The notes below the pieces were generated by a model. The model searched no databases. It was not told where the DNA came from and saw only the letters and a list, made by a program, of their open reading frames with translations. The translations under genes and the position numbers were made by a program. 64,000 bases of DNA from Ianthella basta (Eukaryota; Porifera; Demospongiae; Verongiida; Ianthellidae): positions 9,022,714 to 9,086,713 of the forward strand of contig OZ025869.1 of assembly GCA_964019415.1 (NCBI GenBank), in the 5' to 3' direction. Shown piece by piece: positions 44,301 through 59,300 of this stretch; positions within the stretch are counted from its first letter, which is position 1, and each line of letters starts with the position of its first letter.

Positions 44301-47300
44301 TTGGAATTATTTTGAGGTGAAAATTACAGCCACAGTCGAAGATGGAGAGATTGGAATTGGACTTGGCCACAAGGACTACCCACTCTCCAACATGCCAGGC
44401 TGGGGTAATCACAGCATCGGGTATCATGCAGACGACGGTGGATTGTATCATGAACGTGGAATTGCACGGCTGCATGGACCAACTTGTACCGTTGGAGATA
44501 GAATGGGGTGTGGTGTGGATTTTACCCCAAGAGAAGATGGCCATGTTCGTGTGTGGTTTACCAAGAATAGCAAAGTGGTTTTTTACCCTCACACATTGGA
44601 TCTTCCAGTCGATTCAGACTCCAAGTTCTACCCACTGATATGTATGCGAGGATCAGGTCAGGAAGTTCAGTATATGGGACATCAGAGGAAATGTCATCCG
44701 GACAAAATTGGTAAGCCTAGTTTTATTGTCTTGTGATACTTGTAGATTAATGTCTGTTCGCCAGATCAATTCAACCTGGACAAATCATGTGTTCTGTTGA
44801 AGTTGTTGTGGCTATGTTTGCATGCTGCATATCTGATGTCTGGTTGTCTGTTGCAGTTCCCATTTCCTGGTGGAGAGCAGCTGGTTTTGAGAGTGAGGAT
44901 ACTGTGCCTTTCTATACCAAGGAAGTGACACATAAGAAGTATGGTGAATGGAAGATAACACCAAATGTTAGAGGCAGATTTCCCCACATTCGACGCTTTC
45001 AGCGATCATTCTGTAAGCAGTTTGGTGATACTAGGAGTGCTTCAGAGTGCAAGCAGAGAGCAGAATTCTTTGTTGAAGAATATGCAAAAGTATGTTGCAC
45101 TGCATAATCCTAATATATATATATATATGTTATGTACAGTTACAAATGAGATGCATGGGTACAGAGGCTGCACAATCAAAGGAAAAGGCTACTGGTCACT
45201 GTTGTGATACACGGTGGTGACTATAATGACTACAAATTTTAGCAGCAACTCACTTTAATAGTTTGAACTGTCCAGGATTTTGTGGGTATACTAATTTCGA
45301 GGTTTGTGTGCATAAATGTTTGCTGGTACAAATTTCTGGTGGATGATTATAGCAACTTTTTTTCAAAGTCACTATCAGCGCTTCGTCAAATCATTCCTTT
45401 CAGTGGTCCATCATTTTGTGAAGGTAAAGTGAGAGTTACTTCACATATTAACCACTTTTTTAGAACTGAGCTGCATTAGTAGAGTTGCATTAGGTAAGAA
45501 ATGTTGCTTTCTGATGTGCCTAATTTGTAGGAAGTTGCATGTGTTATAGATTTTCATTCACCCGGTAGGAAGCACGTGATTTTAAAGAACTGAAAGCTCC
45601 AAATGGACGGACACTGGAGCCATGTGATCATGTTGCCCTCTTCTATGCAAGAATGTTGATCAGTGTTGTGGGTAAAGAGGATGCCCTTGAATTTTTCAGG
45701 TATATTGGAGGATTGCAAAACAACATTGTGGTAAGTGTGAATTTGACTAGTTGTTGAAGACAGATTCACAAGTAGCTTACCTGTGTATGATGCAACACTG
45801 GAGTTCAGCAATCCGTGCTATTGTTTGAAGTAGCTACCATATTTGTCCAAATAGAGGCCTGGGCCTCTATTTCTTTCACGGGAGTTTTGACCCGGCCTCT
45901 ATTTGAGCCCGGCTTCTATTAAAATATTTGTCCTAATACTTGTCCTTGTTTAATACTTGTCCTTGTTTCCAATATAAAACCAGTGGTGTATAGTATTGTG
46001 TCTCCGTGCATGGGGAGAATTACTGCAAGATTCGCACGTGACTAGTTCTGTCATGAAAAAGAGCATTGTTAGAGGCCACCACATGTATAAGGTGGCAGCG
46101 GCTTCCTTGGTCGTCTTCTCTGTGCACTCAACAGCTTTCAACTTGAAGGAGACATCCGCCACATCACATCGTAAGGTAAAGTAGGGGGTTTCCGAACAAG
46201 ATGGGGTTTCCGAACACTGCACCGCGCTCCATCTGCATTCGAAAAAACAGCTTCTCGTTGTGTCAGTTTATACATTGACTCTTGTGCTAACTGCATACAG
46301 AAACGGAAGCTGTTCTACTGAGTGCAGGCGAAACGCGGCACCCTGTTCGGAACCCCCCTCCCCTACCTTATGATTTTCTCTTAGACACCGTTCTTATAAC
46401 TCTGATGATCCTTGGCAACTGTTAAGTGTGACAAACGACTTGCAGTTGTTGTGGAGCACAAAAGCGTCGATCGAGAGGCATCCATGTCGATTGCGGCGAA
46501 GCTGCCGGCCACTATTCGGGACCAGGCCACTATTCAGGACCCGGCCACTATTCGGACCTGGCCTCTATTAATGAACTGGCCTCCTGACCCGGCCACTATT
46601 CGAGCCCAGCCTCTATACGGACAAATACGGTATATTGATTTCAGTGAAGGTACAACATGACCGTGTTTCTTCTGCATGGTTTAGGGTAGCAGATAGCTTT
46701 GGCACCCTTGTATATGTTTGTCTCATTTTAGGTATCCATATGGCTACATGCTCATATGCATGTATCAGACAGCACTGGTAGATGTTGTCTGTATACTGTA
46801 ATGCAAACAAATATTATCCCTATTCCTGTGTGGGACTGAAACTGGCAAAAAGGGCTAGCTGTGAAACATAGGCACTTGCATGCCAAGCAGATCTAACCTC
46901 ACTTCCAAGCAAAAAGTGTGCTCCTATAGAAAGCAACTACAGCATTTTCTGTACTAAGCTCATGCTCTTGAACAGTATTACGCAGCTCTCAGCTGGCTGT
47001 ATTCTTTTGTACTGTAGATAGCTCCACATGTGGTTCCACAAGTGGAGGCTTCCAGGCCTTTGGTTGTGACGACATAGTTACCCAGTTTGACTTCATTTGC
47101 TGCTACACAATGTAATCATATGACTGCTTAGTCTGTTCTAAGGTGTAGATGAGGAAAGCTGTAGCCAAAATTTGCTTGTAAGCAGGTCTGAATGTAGCAG
47201 ACGTTGACAGCCATGCCACTCATTTGCCATTTTCAATTACTGTGTTTTTGGTTGCTTTCTAAGTTATATTGTGGAATGTCATAAACTTCGTGCTAGCTGA

Positions 47301-50300
47301 TACCCACTGCAGAATCAGAAGTAACAGCGAATGCCTGCATTGATGCCCTGTAGCTGTGGCATAGCATGTGCAGCTACACACTATAGAAAGAAAATGTTAC
47401 GTATGGACCTTAATTTTCGTGGTACTAAACATCAACAAAATTTTAGTCCCCTGAAAACTTACACCAGCGCCTGAATGGGGCAGCAAACAACATCATAATT
47501 GCACAAATGGCAACCATGATTTAGGGTGCAGTGAACACCAGTGTGGCATGCCATCAAATCTGCTCTCTGGTGACTAATTCAGTCGTCGCCCGGGACTCTT
47601 TACTACGTAGACAGCTTTTGCACATCCCAGTAACTCTGAATGACTTCCCAGCAGTGGGTTTCCACACAGACCCTACAGATGAAACTTGATGTACTATGAG
47701 GGAGAAGTATGTAGAGCAGACTGGCGCTGAACAGCAACATTGCTTTGCTGGACCTAGTCGGACTTTGGGAGTGGCTCAGAAATGCTTTGTATGGCTAACA
47801 TTTTGTGACCATATGTTAGTACAGGTATAAAATGTATATGTTCAATATAATATTGTGAAACCTCTGTCTGCAAAAATAAAAATGCGAAAAATTTGAATCT
47901 GCGAAAGTTTAGTACCGCAAAATTAAGAAGGATGTAGAAATATGGCATAAGTGTTGGTGTTCATTGGCATGACACATGCCCTTCTTTGCCACATGTATGT
48001 CCAGGTACTGAACCACTTTAAGCCATCCATCCAGTGGATCTCTCAGCGATTTTTCTTGTGTCATCCTCCTTCCAGCTTCTCCCTGTGTGTGGATAAATTT
48101 CAGTATTGGGTCCCCACACCTCCTTGCACACATGATGTCTGTAAATTCTTGCAGTGCTGCAATCAATTAAAATTAGTGCAACTACTCAGCTAAAAAACCT
48201 TAAAATGGTAGCTCCAATTCCTGTAAAAAGGTAGTGAAGAAGGCAATCCCTCCAAATGTCAATAGGTATGGCAGTTGAAAATTGTGAGCAGTTTACGAAT
48301 GTTGAAGGACTGTGGTATTCAAAGCATGCAAGTGGATTCCACTTGGTCACAAGTAGGCTTGACCACAAGTAGGTCACAAGTTATTTCAACTCAATTAACT
48401 TGTAACACAGTTGGACAAGCATAAATAGCAAATAGTGTTGATCACTATATGTTGCAATGTGTGAGCTGCCTGCAAGATAATGCTTTTTCCTTTATTGTAT
48501 GCTTTGATTGGCAGGATAAAACTGTAGTTGGAGCCTTGCTGTACATGGGATGCATCCCTGGTGATCACTTCTTACAACTTCCTGCATATATGAAAATGTT
48601 TCTCAATTGGGGAACTGATCCAAATATGAAAGATGGTGATGAAAAAACTGCTTTGCACTTGCACCAGGGCAACGTGGGACCAGTGAAAATGCTTCTTGAA
48701 TTCGAAGCAGAGGTCAATGTGCAAGACAACTCAGGAGACACGCCACTTCACATAGCTGCAAGGAATGGTAGAACTGCAGTGGTGGAAGTATTGCTGAAGA
48801 ATGGTGCATCAACCAGCATAGTCAACAACAAGAATCAAACAGCCCTTGACACTGCTGCTGTACACGGTAATTTGGAATGCTTCAAAAACATGTTTGCCAT
48901 TGCCACTAAAAGTGCGATGAGTGAAGATCAGAGTGGCATTCAAAAGTGGGAAAAGGCATGCCAGGATCTTGCATCAAAACGAGGACAAGCACATCATGAG
49001 AAGATCGAAGAACTGTCACCAGTGCAGTAAGTGTTTTAAATTTGAAGAGCTAGTGCATATTAGATGATGACACAATATGGAGCATGGTTCTTCTACAGGA
49101 GTGCCTCCATCTTGTTTGTGTTTTGTTTTGCCTGTGCTTTCACAATCTCTTGTTATTTTGTAGTGGCCTGCCTGACATGCCTATTGCACACTATTGTGGC
49201 TAAGACTGCTACTTGCTTTGTATATCCATCCTGCTGTAGTGACGTTTGCTGGGGATTGTGTTTGTTGTGTATGTGGTGTATTGAAGTGCATATGACACAC
49301 ACCCAGTGTGTGTCTGGGCACTTTAAGGAGTACTGTCAGGACATAGAAGACATCATCTTCCTAGGAATTATGAAGGGAACTAGACCAGGTCTGCTGCCAA
49401 CCAAACACTCCGATGCCCACTTGGATCAGAAATATGGTACCTGTCACAAGTAACTTGCTTGATTCTGTGGACATGGATATAGGTTATCTGCTAATTGCGA
49501 ACAGCAAGATACAATCAGCTGTGAATCATCCAAGATATTTGCAGCCAATGTGCAGATACCTCACAACGGAGTTACTAACTCAGTGAGGAGGATATACTCA
49601 TTTGCAGCGAGGCATCAGCCTAATTGCTAAGAAGATCCTTCAAATTCATCTCAAATACTACAGACCAATGTATACATAAGGCACTTTTTCTTGCCTCACT
49701 ATGAACATTTTCGTATGCTAATCGCTTTGCAGATGTTCTGCAGATAGGGCACAGACACTTTACATTAAGCAGCATGGTAATTTGATAGTGCCGCACGAAT
49801 AATCGGCAGAAATAAGCAAACTTGTGTAGGTTACCTGTGACACGTACTGTAGATGCAGCAGGCTAACATGGCCAAACTAACTGCGAATGCTAACTCAGAA
49901 AGACATAAAATTATAGCTACAAGGTGGTTGCTTTAAACAACATTGTAAATTAATTCTGCAGCGAAGGTTTATGTGCTGTATTATATTGCTAAACTAGAGA
50001 GCATTCTATTTAAGTATATTCCTTCTTGTGCTTGTGTTCCTTCTTCAGGATTTACCGTGCAGCTGTTCGTACTACAGACCAAGATTCAGAAATTGTACAG
50101 TATCAATCAGAAGAAGCAAACCAAGATCACAAGACTTCAGTGCAACGATTGGTAGCACAGGCTGCAAAATCTGATGCTGATCTCACTGTAAGTGTGGATT
50201 GGTTGTGCTTAGTCTGGCTGGTCAAATCTTGTAGAGTAACTATTCTGTTATTAGATACAAAGTATTTAGTCAATCGTAAAACATATGTCATAAGTAAATA

Positions 50301-53300
50301 GCTGGCAAACTCTGGTCATATGGAACACTGAATACAGATGATTATTATGCTACAGTAACTATCCAGTTTGTTCATATTCCATTATTCTTCCACACCTAGA
50401 CCTGCTTGTGCTGGGTGTGGGGACGAAACCTTTGTTATTGCTCCCCTCCCAAACTCCCTCCTAAACACGCACACACACATACACACTCCACTCACATCAC
50501 GCTCCACTCACACACATCACATTCCACTCACTAACATCACACTCTACTCACACACATCCACTCTACTCACATCACACTCCACTCACTCACACACACTCCA
50601 CTCTCTCTCACTCACACACACACGCACATACACACACATTCACACACCATATACACATGCATGCGCACATGCACACACACAAGCACAGTGACATGTACTG
50701 CATGAGATAGAGTGTACTACGTATGTACCAATAGCTACATGTGTAGAGTGGCTCTGTGAAATGCTGAAGTGTACTTGTGTGTGTATGGGGGAAGGGGGCA
50801 GAATAGAGCCACACAATCTTCAAGGTGGGAGGGCAGTCACCCCTCCTCCCCCTTAAGCTTCAATTGATCCCTCCACGTCCTCTACCAATAGCCTGTTGGG
50901 TGCAGGGACAAGACTTGTGGTATACATGTAGCTGTCATTGCGTCGGGACATAAGATAGGATGAAGCTCTACTTTGGCGAGCGACAGAGGCTCTCTCGTGA
51001 AGTGGATAGTGGGTTGTACGGTGCCTTTCTCATTTTTCTCTGCGAGGAAACTGCAATTAGCTGCAGTTTTCATTCGAAGAAACATTTCTGCACGAACCAC
51101 TTCCATAGAGTTGTAAATAAACCCATTTCCCTTCATTTTGTTCCAACTTGGAACCATTCTGGGCAGAAGCTCACATCAGCAAGACTTGTTTGGGTACACG
51201 TCATCCGCCTTTTCATGTAAAAGAAATTGAAAAGCATCCCATTCCGATTCCCATCACGATTCCAGAGTTCCGCGTTTCACAATAGGCCCCGTTTTAAGTG
51301 TTGAATTGTTTTAATTGTTTAAATTTCGCACTCCTGTAGCTTCTTGACAAGGTACGCATGAATGACATCATTGCCGAGCCGAAAGGTGAGGCAGGTAATT
51401 GTGATGCATTGTCATCCCCCATTTGTGTATATGTATGTATATATGTATATCCATCTCAGTCAACTCGAGACACCTACATTGTAAAATAGCCCGGTGTTCT
51501 CCGCAGGTGCTCATGACAACAAAACGCTCTACTTGGCCACCATTGGCCATGAATCTACTCAACACTCCACTTCATCGCTGCATGCTGCGTTCAGATTGCG
51601 TTTAACGTCGTTAATTGCTCCAGCGAGGGCTACACGCCTGTTGGCGATTCCACCATATTGGCTGACGTCATTTGCCATGGCTGGGAACACTTTCATTGTT
51701 CCCTTGGGTGAAGCGCAAAACACGTACTATGTTAGCTAAGCAGGGACTGGCTTCCCTGTGCAGCTCCAAATATGTAGGTGTCAATGGGTCTGCTGCCATC
51801 CAGTGCTTCGTCTGGGTTGCTATCCTTCTTTCTGACAGCCAGTGAAAGCAGATTGCAGTTCTATTATTGCCTAAAATGTACTTGCCCTGGTCGAGTTACG
51901 CACATGCACTGTACTTTACTGAAATAGCTAGCTATATACATTCAAGCGAGGCTGGTTGCTATTTAATGTATGCCCTAGTATTACAATGATTCTTGCCCCT
52001 GCAGAGTGCCTGCAGATGCTTTTATGGGTTTTACAAGCACCCATGTTCTGCCCGCAAATGCTGAAATGGGATATATAAGCACCTGCACTCAGCCCACAAC
52101 GTACTATTATGGGATTTAGAATCACACACAAGGGATTTGGAATGCTTCTCAGAGATATAGAATCATTGTTAAGATGCACATTACCATGGCAACAGGATCT
52201 CTCTCTATATATATGTATACATACATACATATATTATCATATATATAATGGAGCTAAGCCCGAGTATCCGTGTTCTGTATTCTTAGTAGCATTTAGTGTT
52301 TTGCGATGCGAAAACGACGAGCTTTCTTATACAGCACTTCGGCCTACCTCCATTTGATTCAGCCGTGATGTGAAAACAGCCATGCATGATGCCTCTGCGG
52401 AGAGAATTGGGGAAATACCATTGTGGCAGCCATGTTTTCCGGATAACGACACCCTCTTTGCCAAAGGTTGCCAAGGAGCATGAGGTGGCAGTGCGACCGA
52501 ATGCAATGGTCTTTTTAGGAGAAGCTCAGCACACGGACGCCAGCAACTGGCAAAGCCAACCATGCCCAAGAGACAGGAATGGCGCTGCCCACAGGCATAC
52601 CCCGCGAAATGCCAGTGCTTCCTGATGACTTTGCGCTCTCCACCACTATGGGCGATCTCCAGGAGCGACTACACTGGATGAGCCGGTCTGTACAGAGAAT
52701 CCTCTAGACAGCTGTCAGCAGCAATTACAGCAGGACCAAGACTGCCTGTGGTTAGCTCCTTAGTGTTTTCTTGCCCAGCCTCAGCAACTTTACATGCTTG
52801 CTCATCATGTAGCTAGCTAAAGCCAGGACCAGACACACCATTGATATTTACTTACACAGGCCCCTGTTTTCTCATGGCCAACTGGATATTGCACTCAGTC
52901 ACGTAGGTGCACTACAGCATCTTAAAGTTAAAGACAACAAGCCAATGACCATGGCACATGTTAACTACACTGACAATGTTGTAACATTATCCTGAGAATT
53001 TTATGACAATTTACAGTCTATCTGTTTTCTTCTTTTCTTGACTTACCCTATATTATGGTCATATGAGGTTTGAATACTTCAGTCATTGTCAGTCTGTGTG
53101 ATGCACTGGTGTTTTTACATGCACACTATGTCAGATAGGCCATTGATGACTACTGGGCCCCAAACAGCTGTTGCCAACATGTTGGCCCCCAATTAGCTGT
53201 GCTGGCGTGGACATGCTGGCGTCAGGTAGCCTTCGTCGGTGCGCCATAGCAGGAAAGCCTGCCAAAGGCAGGCTTTCCTGCTAGTCATTATTAAAGTGAC

Positions 53301-56300
53301 AAAACAGCATATACAGAGCAGGGGCTCCTCAGCCAAAAGAAAGGCTTACTTGTCACTGTTAACTAAACACTAAACACTAATGGTGATAGTTATCTACAAA
53401 ACAGATGGGTATAATAAAAAGTGAACACAGCATGGTGGATATGGTACAAAGCTATTAATATACTAGAGGATTACCATAGTAGCCATGTGATAGAATTAAC
53501 TATACATGATATGTTGTCTATGTGAATAGAAACTAATGAGGTGGTTTACAATGTGGTTATCATAGTTACACAGAATAAACTTAATTTGTCCTATAAGGGC
53601 ATTTGATAGAATGTGTCTAAGATACATGAACAGTGGTTGTAAAGCTGCAATCTAAGATCATTCAAAACTGAGCAGATGGCTATAAAGTGTGACTGATCCA
53701 CCACCTCCCCCTGCCGCGCAACTGACACACCCTCTCCCTGTACAGGATGTAGGGATATCACCTGGTTTCCGCTGCCAGGTTGAGACAGCCCATGTGCCAG
53801 CCAGCCATCCCCCCCCCTGCCCCCAACTGTTCTAATATTAAGCGCATACCTCTCTGTCTGTGGGGTATCTTTCATTGTTCTACAGAGATTCAATCTTCCT
53901 CCAGACTCTGATTTAGTTCTAAGTTCATTAATTTCACCTCTTTTATAAACAGAGAAAACAAAGCCTGTTTGTAGCTTACTAAGCTTTTTATGCAATCAAG
54001 AGTTGGTGTGAAATGATTGTTGTCGTCATGCATATTCTGTAGTAATTTCTTTGTTGAATAAGCCTAATTTCTGTAACTCCTATCTGCTAGATGACATGAT
54101 TCTTTAAAACTAATATGATTTAATCAATTCGGTGATGTTTTGCTTAGCCTCAGGAAGAATCTGATGCAGGTGGTTTGTGCTAACATATATATGGCACTGG
54201 AAGTGTAATATGAATACATACAACAAAATTGCAATATATAAGCTGTATAGGGGTAACCGCTAAATAGATCATGTGTATAGAACTTGAGACTCCTCAGTGG
54301 TTTGCACAAACTTCCTTTGAAATACCTGTTATTGTTTTGGCTAGCTACAAATTAGCTAGAAATTGCTGTGAAGTGTTTACCCTACTGATTAACTTTTACG
54401 TTCTCCACTGTATTTAGCCGGAATTGCTGTTGAAGATCTTTGATGCATGTCTCTTTGGTGAAAAGCTGGTCATCACTGATATACTGGAAGCTGATGTAAA
54501 TGGCAACTTGCCAAGTAAGAAATCAGCTGCTGCCCAGGAAGCTACTGATGGGCCACAAGGAAGAGATGATAAGAAGGTTAAACAGCCGCAGACCTCCCTT
54601 CTTCCCTACCTGAGTGATCGCCCCAAATTGGTAAGTTTTTGTGATGAATAGCTTGTTGGGTTTGCAATTTCACTCACTGTAACAGTTGCAATGTTGAATT
54701 ATGATGCTCTGCATATTTGTGAATTGCAGTTTCATATGTAGTAGAGACACTGTGCATCACTACATACATTCATCTGTTTAACTCAATACCATATGGCGGG
54801 AAATGTTGGTGGTCCAAATATTTGGTGATTTCACCTTGAAAAAGGCAAAATAAATCTTGGCGCATTTTACAGTTGCCGCTGATAGGTGGTCTGAGGCTAT
54901 GACATCATAATAGACACACTTCCTTGAAGTCTCTGCCGTGACAGACATATGTTCCTGTGTCTGCTGAATCAAGTTAGCAATCATGACACTATCGTATAGG
55001 TAGTCAGACGTAGGTAGGCTTCACCTGACTAGTATTCAAGTGGGATGCAGTTTCTAGATACCTTTATTGGGGTACATTTCCTCTTGCACGTACAATCCTG
55101 CATAATACGCTAGCCCACATACTTTTCGCATAGTCATGCTGGAGCCTGACGAATTGGGTAGTGATCTGCTAGGATAGAACAACTGCAAATCAGTATCGCT
55201 AGTAATAACAACTTGAAGGCAATGATTGTCAAGAAGTGAAGCGTTCTGTGGAATTCGAAGCTACCAACGACAGAAAAAGCACGAAAGAGCCAACTGCCCG
55301 ATTGAATGATCGAAGTACAGCGTTTACACTTTAGAGCAGTGAGCGTGCACAGATTGGCAAGTATATGCTGCAAACTGAATGGTCCACAACTACTGAGCTC
55401 AAAATTTGACAGTTTAAAGTTTGTTGATTCGCACTAGACCACTAAATCACCAAACTTACTTCCTTGCCACTTTTTTGGCTATACGGTACATTGAAGTACA
55501 TCTGAGTAGTGACATGTAACTGGTATGCATAATGTGGCCTAAGCCATGTAGCTTGACGTCTACAAGATAACTGCAGTGACATGAACTTCGTTAAATTATT
55601 GTCAATTGTCAATTGTCTGTATTCAACAGTTCTTCAGGCTTGCCAAACACCCCACCTTGAAGACATTTGTGAGGGAACAATGGAAGGAGCGGGCCCGCTA
55701 TGTATTCTGGTATGTTTGTTAGTCAGACACTATGCATGTTTTCACTGCACTACTTTATACATAGGAGTCTGAATCAGTGTAACATCAAAGTGGATAGAAT
55801 GATTATACACCCTGAGTCAGCAAATACATGTATATGTTGTACGTAAGCTATTTCTGGGCATTGTCCACGAAATCGTGGCTTTAATTTTTCTGAGCTATGT
55901 ATAAAAATGTCCTTACTTTGTATTGGTTCGGCTTCATCTTAGTATGGATTCTTGTTTGTGACCCTGAACATAAGTTACTAAGTATTTAAGAAGTGTGTAA
56001 TAGACTTCTCCATAATAATAGTTAAAATAGTGTTGATACCATGCTATATAGCAAGTGGCTTTCCACAACCAAACTGGATCCATATGGCAATCTTGAGATA
56101 AGCAAAGAATTATGGAAGCTTCACTTTATGGATGTGTGACCTAGAAAGTGAAACCAGGCACTGACCAATCATTGACATTGTCGGAAGTGCAAATTAAGAT
56201 GGTCTATGTACCATGGTGACATGAATGAAAGACAACATGCAGAAATACACATGGTAAGGAAAGGGGGACCAGTGACCTGGCTGCGAAAGAGTCGGCTAAG

Positions 56301-59300
56301 GATCTGGAGTTTGCCAGTGCTGGTGCAGTTAACTGCCATTTTTCCCCTCCTCCCTCTTTCCTTACCATACTTATAAGAAAAGAATTGTGAATAGTTGTGA
56401 CAGGGCAGTAATCTTCTACCATACAGGTCCAGGCTTGTCTACTTCCTATTCAAGATGATTATTCTCACCATTGCCCTTGCCATTGCTGCTCGTCCAGAGC
56501 TGGCGGATGACCAGCTGAACAGATATCCCTACCCCTTGGACTATTTCAGAGGTATCTGTGAAGGGCTTTTGCTTCTCATGATACTGGCAAAGATTGTTGA
56601 AGAATTTGCTGAAGTGATAGTGTAAGTTGCAGTGTAATAGATAAATTCATAAATGTATTAAGAATTAGTCAGGTGTCGTGTGACCCCTCCTCATGGAAGG
56701 GTCAGGTTAAGTCTAATACATTGACTTGTCCACGCAGAATGCAATTATGCGCTGTGGAATGTAATTATTGCACAAAATTATGCCTCGTTTGTAGCCGCAA
56801 GTATGTGCGACGGCTCGCGACACCTGATCTTCCATAATAGCCATCAAAGGAGCGACAGTGAAGACTATCGATGTCCCTTTGACCAGCAACACCAGGACAA
56901 ACACTGTCGGCGGGCACGCATAGCACAGGCTCTTGCCGAAGCCGGTTGGCAAAACAGTGAAACATCTCTCACAGAAATGATGCCAGACACGACCTGAAGT
57001 TGCTCTTACTTCATGGTAGAATAACCAAGGTGCTGGATGGCTTCTGTCGCAGCGTATAACACTCTCTGGTCCATGCTCAGGTCTGCAATAAATATTTCAC
57101 ACCTTTCCTGCAATCTGATTGGGCACACAACCATTGTGGTGTGCTGCACAAGTCAATGTATTAGACTTAACCTGACTTAACCTTCCGCGAGGAGGGGTAA
57201 CGCGACGCCTGACTAATTAAGAATGTAATTGGAGTTGTTTTAAAATGTCGATTTTTTGTAATCAAGATGTATCCACTGGATTGTATGGGAGGAGGACAAT
57301 GCATAGAAGGTCTCACTATATTCATGTGTGACTGAGTGAATTGCAAGGCACTAGCATACCCCTAGCCAATGTTGCACATTGTAACAGGCTAGGCTGCCAT
57401 CTTGTGATGATATGTAACCCAAGGTGGTTCAGTGAAAGAGTGCTGAATGGGAGCATAAGATGTTTAGTTAGTTAAGTGTATAGAACATGTGGCATTGTTG
57501 AAAGAGAATTTTTTCCACAAGTCTTCCACTGAACTATGCATCCTGCACTCAATCTACCAGTGCATTGGTGGAGCAAGTACGCGACAGTGTACAAGGATTC
57601 GATTGGTTATGTTCACTACATATGCCAAATCTCAACTTAATGACCATATGTAACTGCCATAACGTGCATGTGTGTGAGACCAAAACCCTCTGTATGCATA
57701 CATTGTTTATGTCATTATTACGTATTGGGGCTCGCTCAGGCTCGCCCCACACTGATCAGTTGTACAGCGATTTGTACGACAATTTGTCTGTATGTATTAT
57801 ATATATATAGACCTCTTGAAGGGGCTATATGAGGTGATATATCACCAATACAGCCCCTTCAAGAGGTCTAAATATATAGTATATATACCGTTACCAAGGA
57901 AACCATGTCCAATTAGGAGTTATAGGCCTGAGAAAACATGTTGTTACTGACACTGGGTCAAAGTCGCTTCCTCTTAATAGCCTCTTCAGTTCAAGAAGGT
58001 TTTCCACCTCGGCGTATTTCTGTTTAGCCTCCAACTCGACTACTAGACAGTCTCACCAGAATATCGCATTTGAAAACCCGCCAAAATGGACTGTGCATGT
58101 GCAGACTTGACGTAGTAGTCAAAAATGGCAGGTGACTGCCAGCCATTCCTAAATCTCTTTTAATTCAAAAGGAATTTTTATACATTAGTATATATAAAGA
58201 GGAGTCGGGCGTGACCTTTGTCCCGATTTTTCTTGACCACCCTCCAACAGATTGCCACCAAACTTGCCCAGCACTGCGATGCCATGGTGTAGGCTGCACA
58301 ATATGGCTTTCGTTCTCTAATGCCCCACGACCGAGGAGGGGGAAGCGAACGAGTCAACGTGTAATATATAAAGAGTGGGCAGAACCTTTGTCCCCTTATT
58401 CTCAGCCGCCCTCGAATGAATTACCACTAAACTTGCACAGCACTGTGACACTGTGCCGTAGGTTGCACCGAAGTGTTGGCCTACCTTAATAACCTACAGC
58501 TGAGGAAGGGAAGGCGAACGAGTTTTTAGAAAATTTATCAACCAACCCCTCCTGCATCTGGTAGCAGTTTGCTACCAAACTTTCTCAGAAGCACCATGCT
58601 GCCAGGGGAGAGGTGTTCAGAAATGAGCTACTCTTGCAGCATACAAGAGGGAAGTTTTGGGCATGCTTGCAAACCAAACTCCACCGCCAGTAGCGGGTGG
58701 ATTGCTATCAAACTTTCCCAATCATCTCACCCGTTGCTGCTACGAATCAAATTGACCACCATTTTCAAAAGCAGGCCTATTCTGAGCAGTGCAACAACGG
58801 TTCTTCATTAACCGCTCCCGGTGGCCATATTTAATCAGAGAAGATAGCCATGCTCCCATGGAGAAGTTGGAAAGAACTTTGTCCCCACTTTTTCTCATGC
58901 GGCTGTGAACGAATTGCCACTAAATGTTCCCAGCACTACGGCGCCGTGCTGTAGGGTGCACTGAATCATCGGCATTCTCCAACAGCCAACAGCCAAGGAA
59001 GGAACAACGAAAGAGTTTATTAGGCCATATTTCATCCGCCAACCTCCCGCGCACGGCAACGGTTCACCATCAAACTTTCAGAGGCCCAGGGACACTGCAT
59101 TATGGCATAGAGCGTCGCAAAGGATGGGGAACAAGGCTAAATTTAGGGCTTGCCAAAGGCGGGCATCGCAGCTAGTAGTATATATATGATGTATATCAGT
59201 GTGGCAGTGTAGTTGACGCACTCATGTACACATTACACATTTACTTTGTGCTACCTTCCACTGTACAGGAGTGGCTGGTCCTATTGGATAGACTGGACTA

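Noticed and set aside
49064-49453. Hydrophobic plus-strand ORF after the ankyrin exon
   Set aside because: It starts inside intron 15, lies in no phase-compatible exon, and the CA|GTAAGT donor plus exon 16 explain the gene without it.
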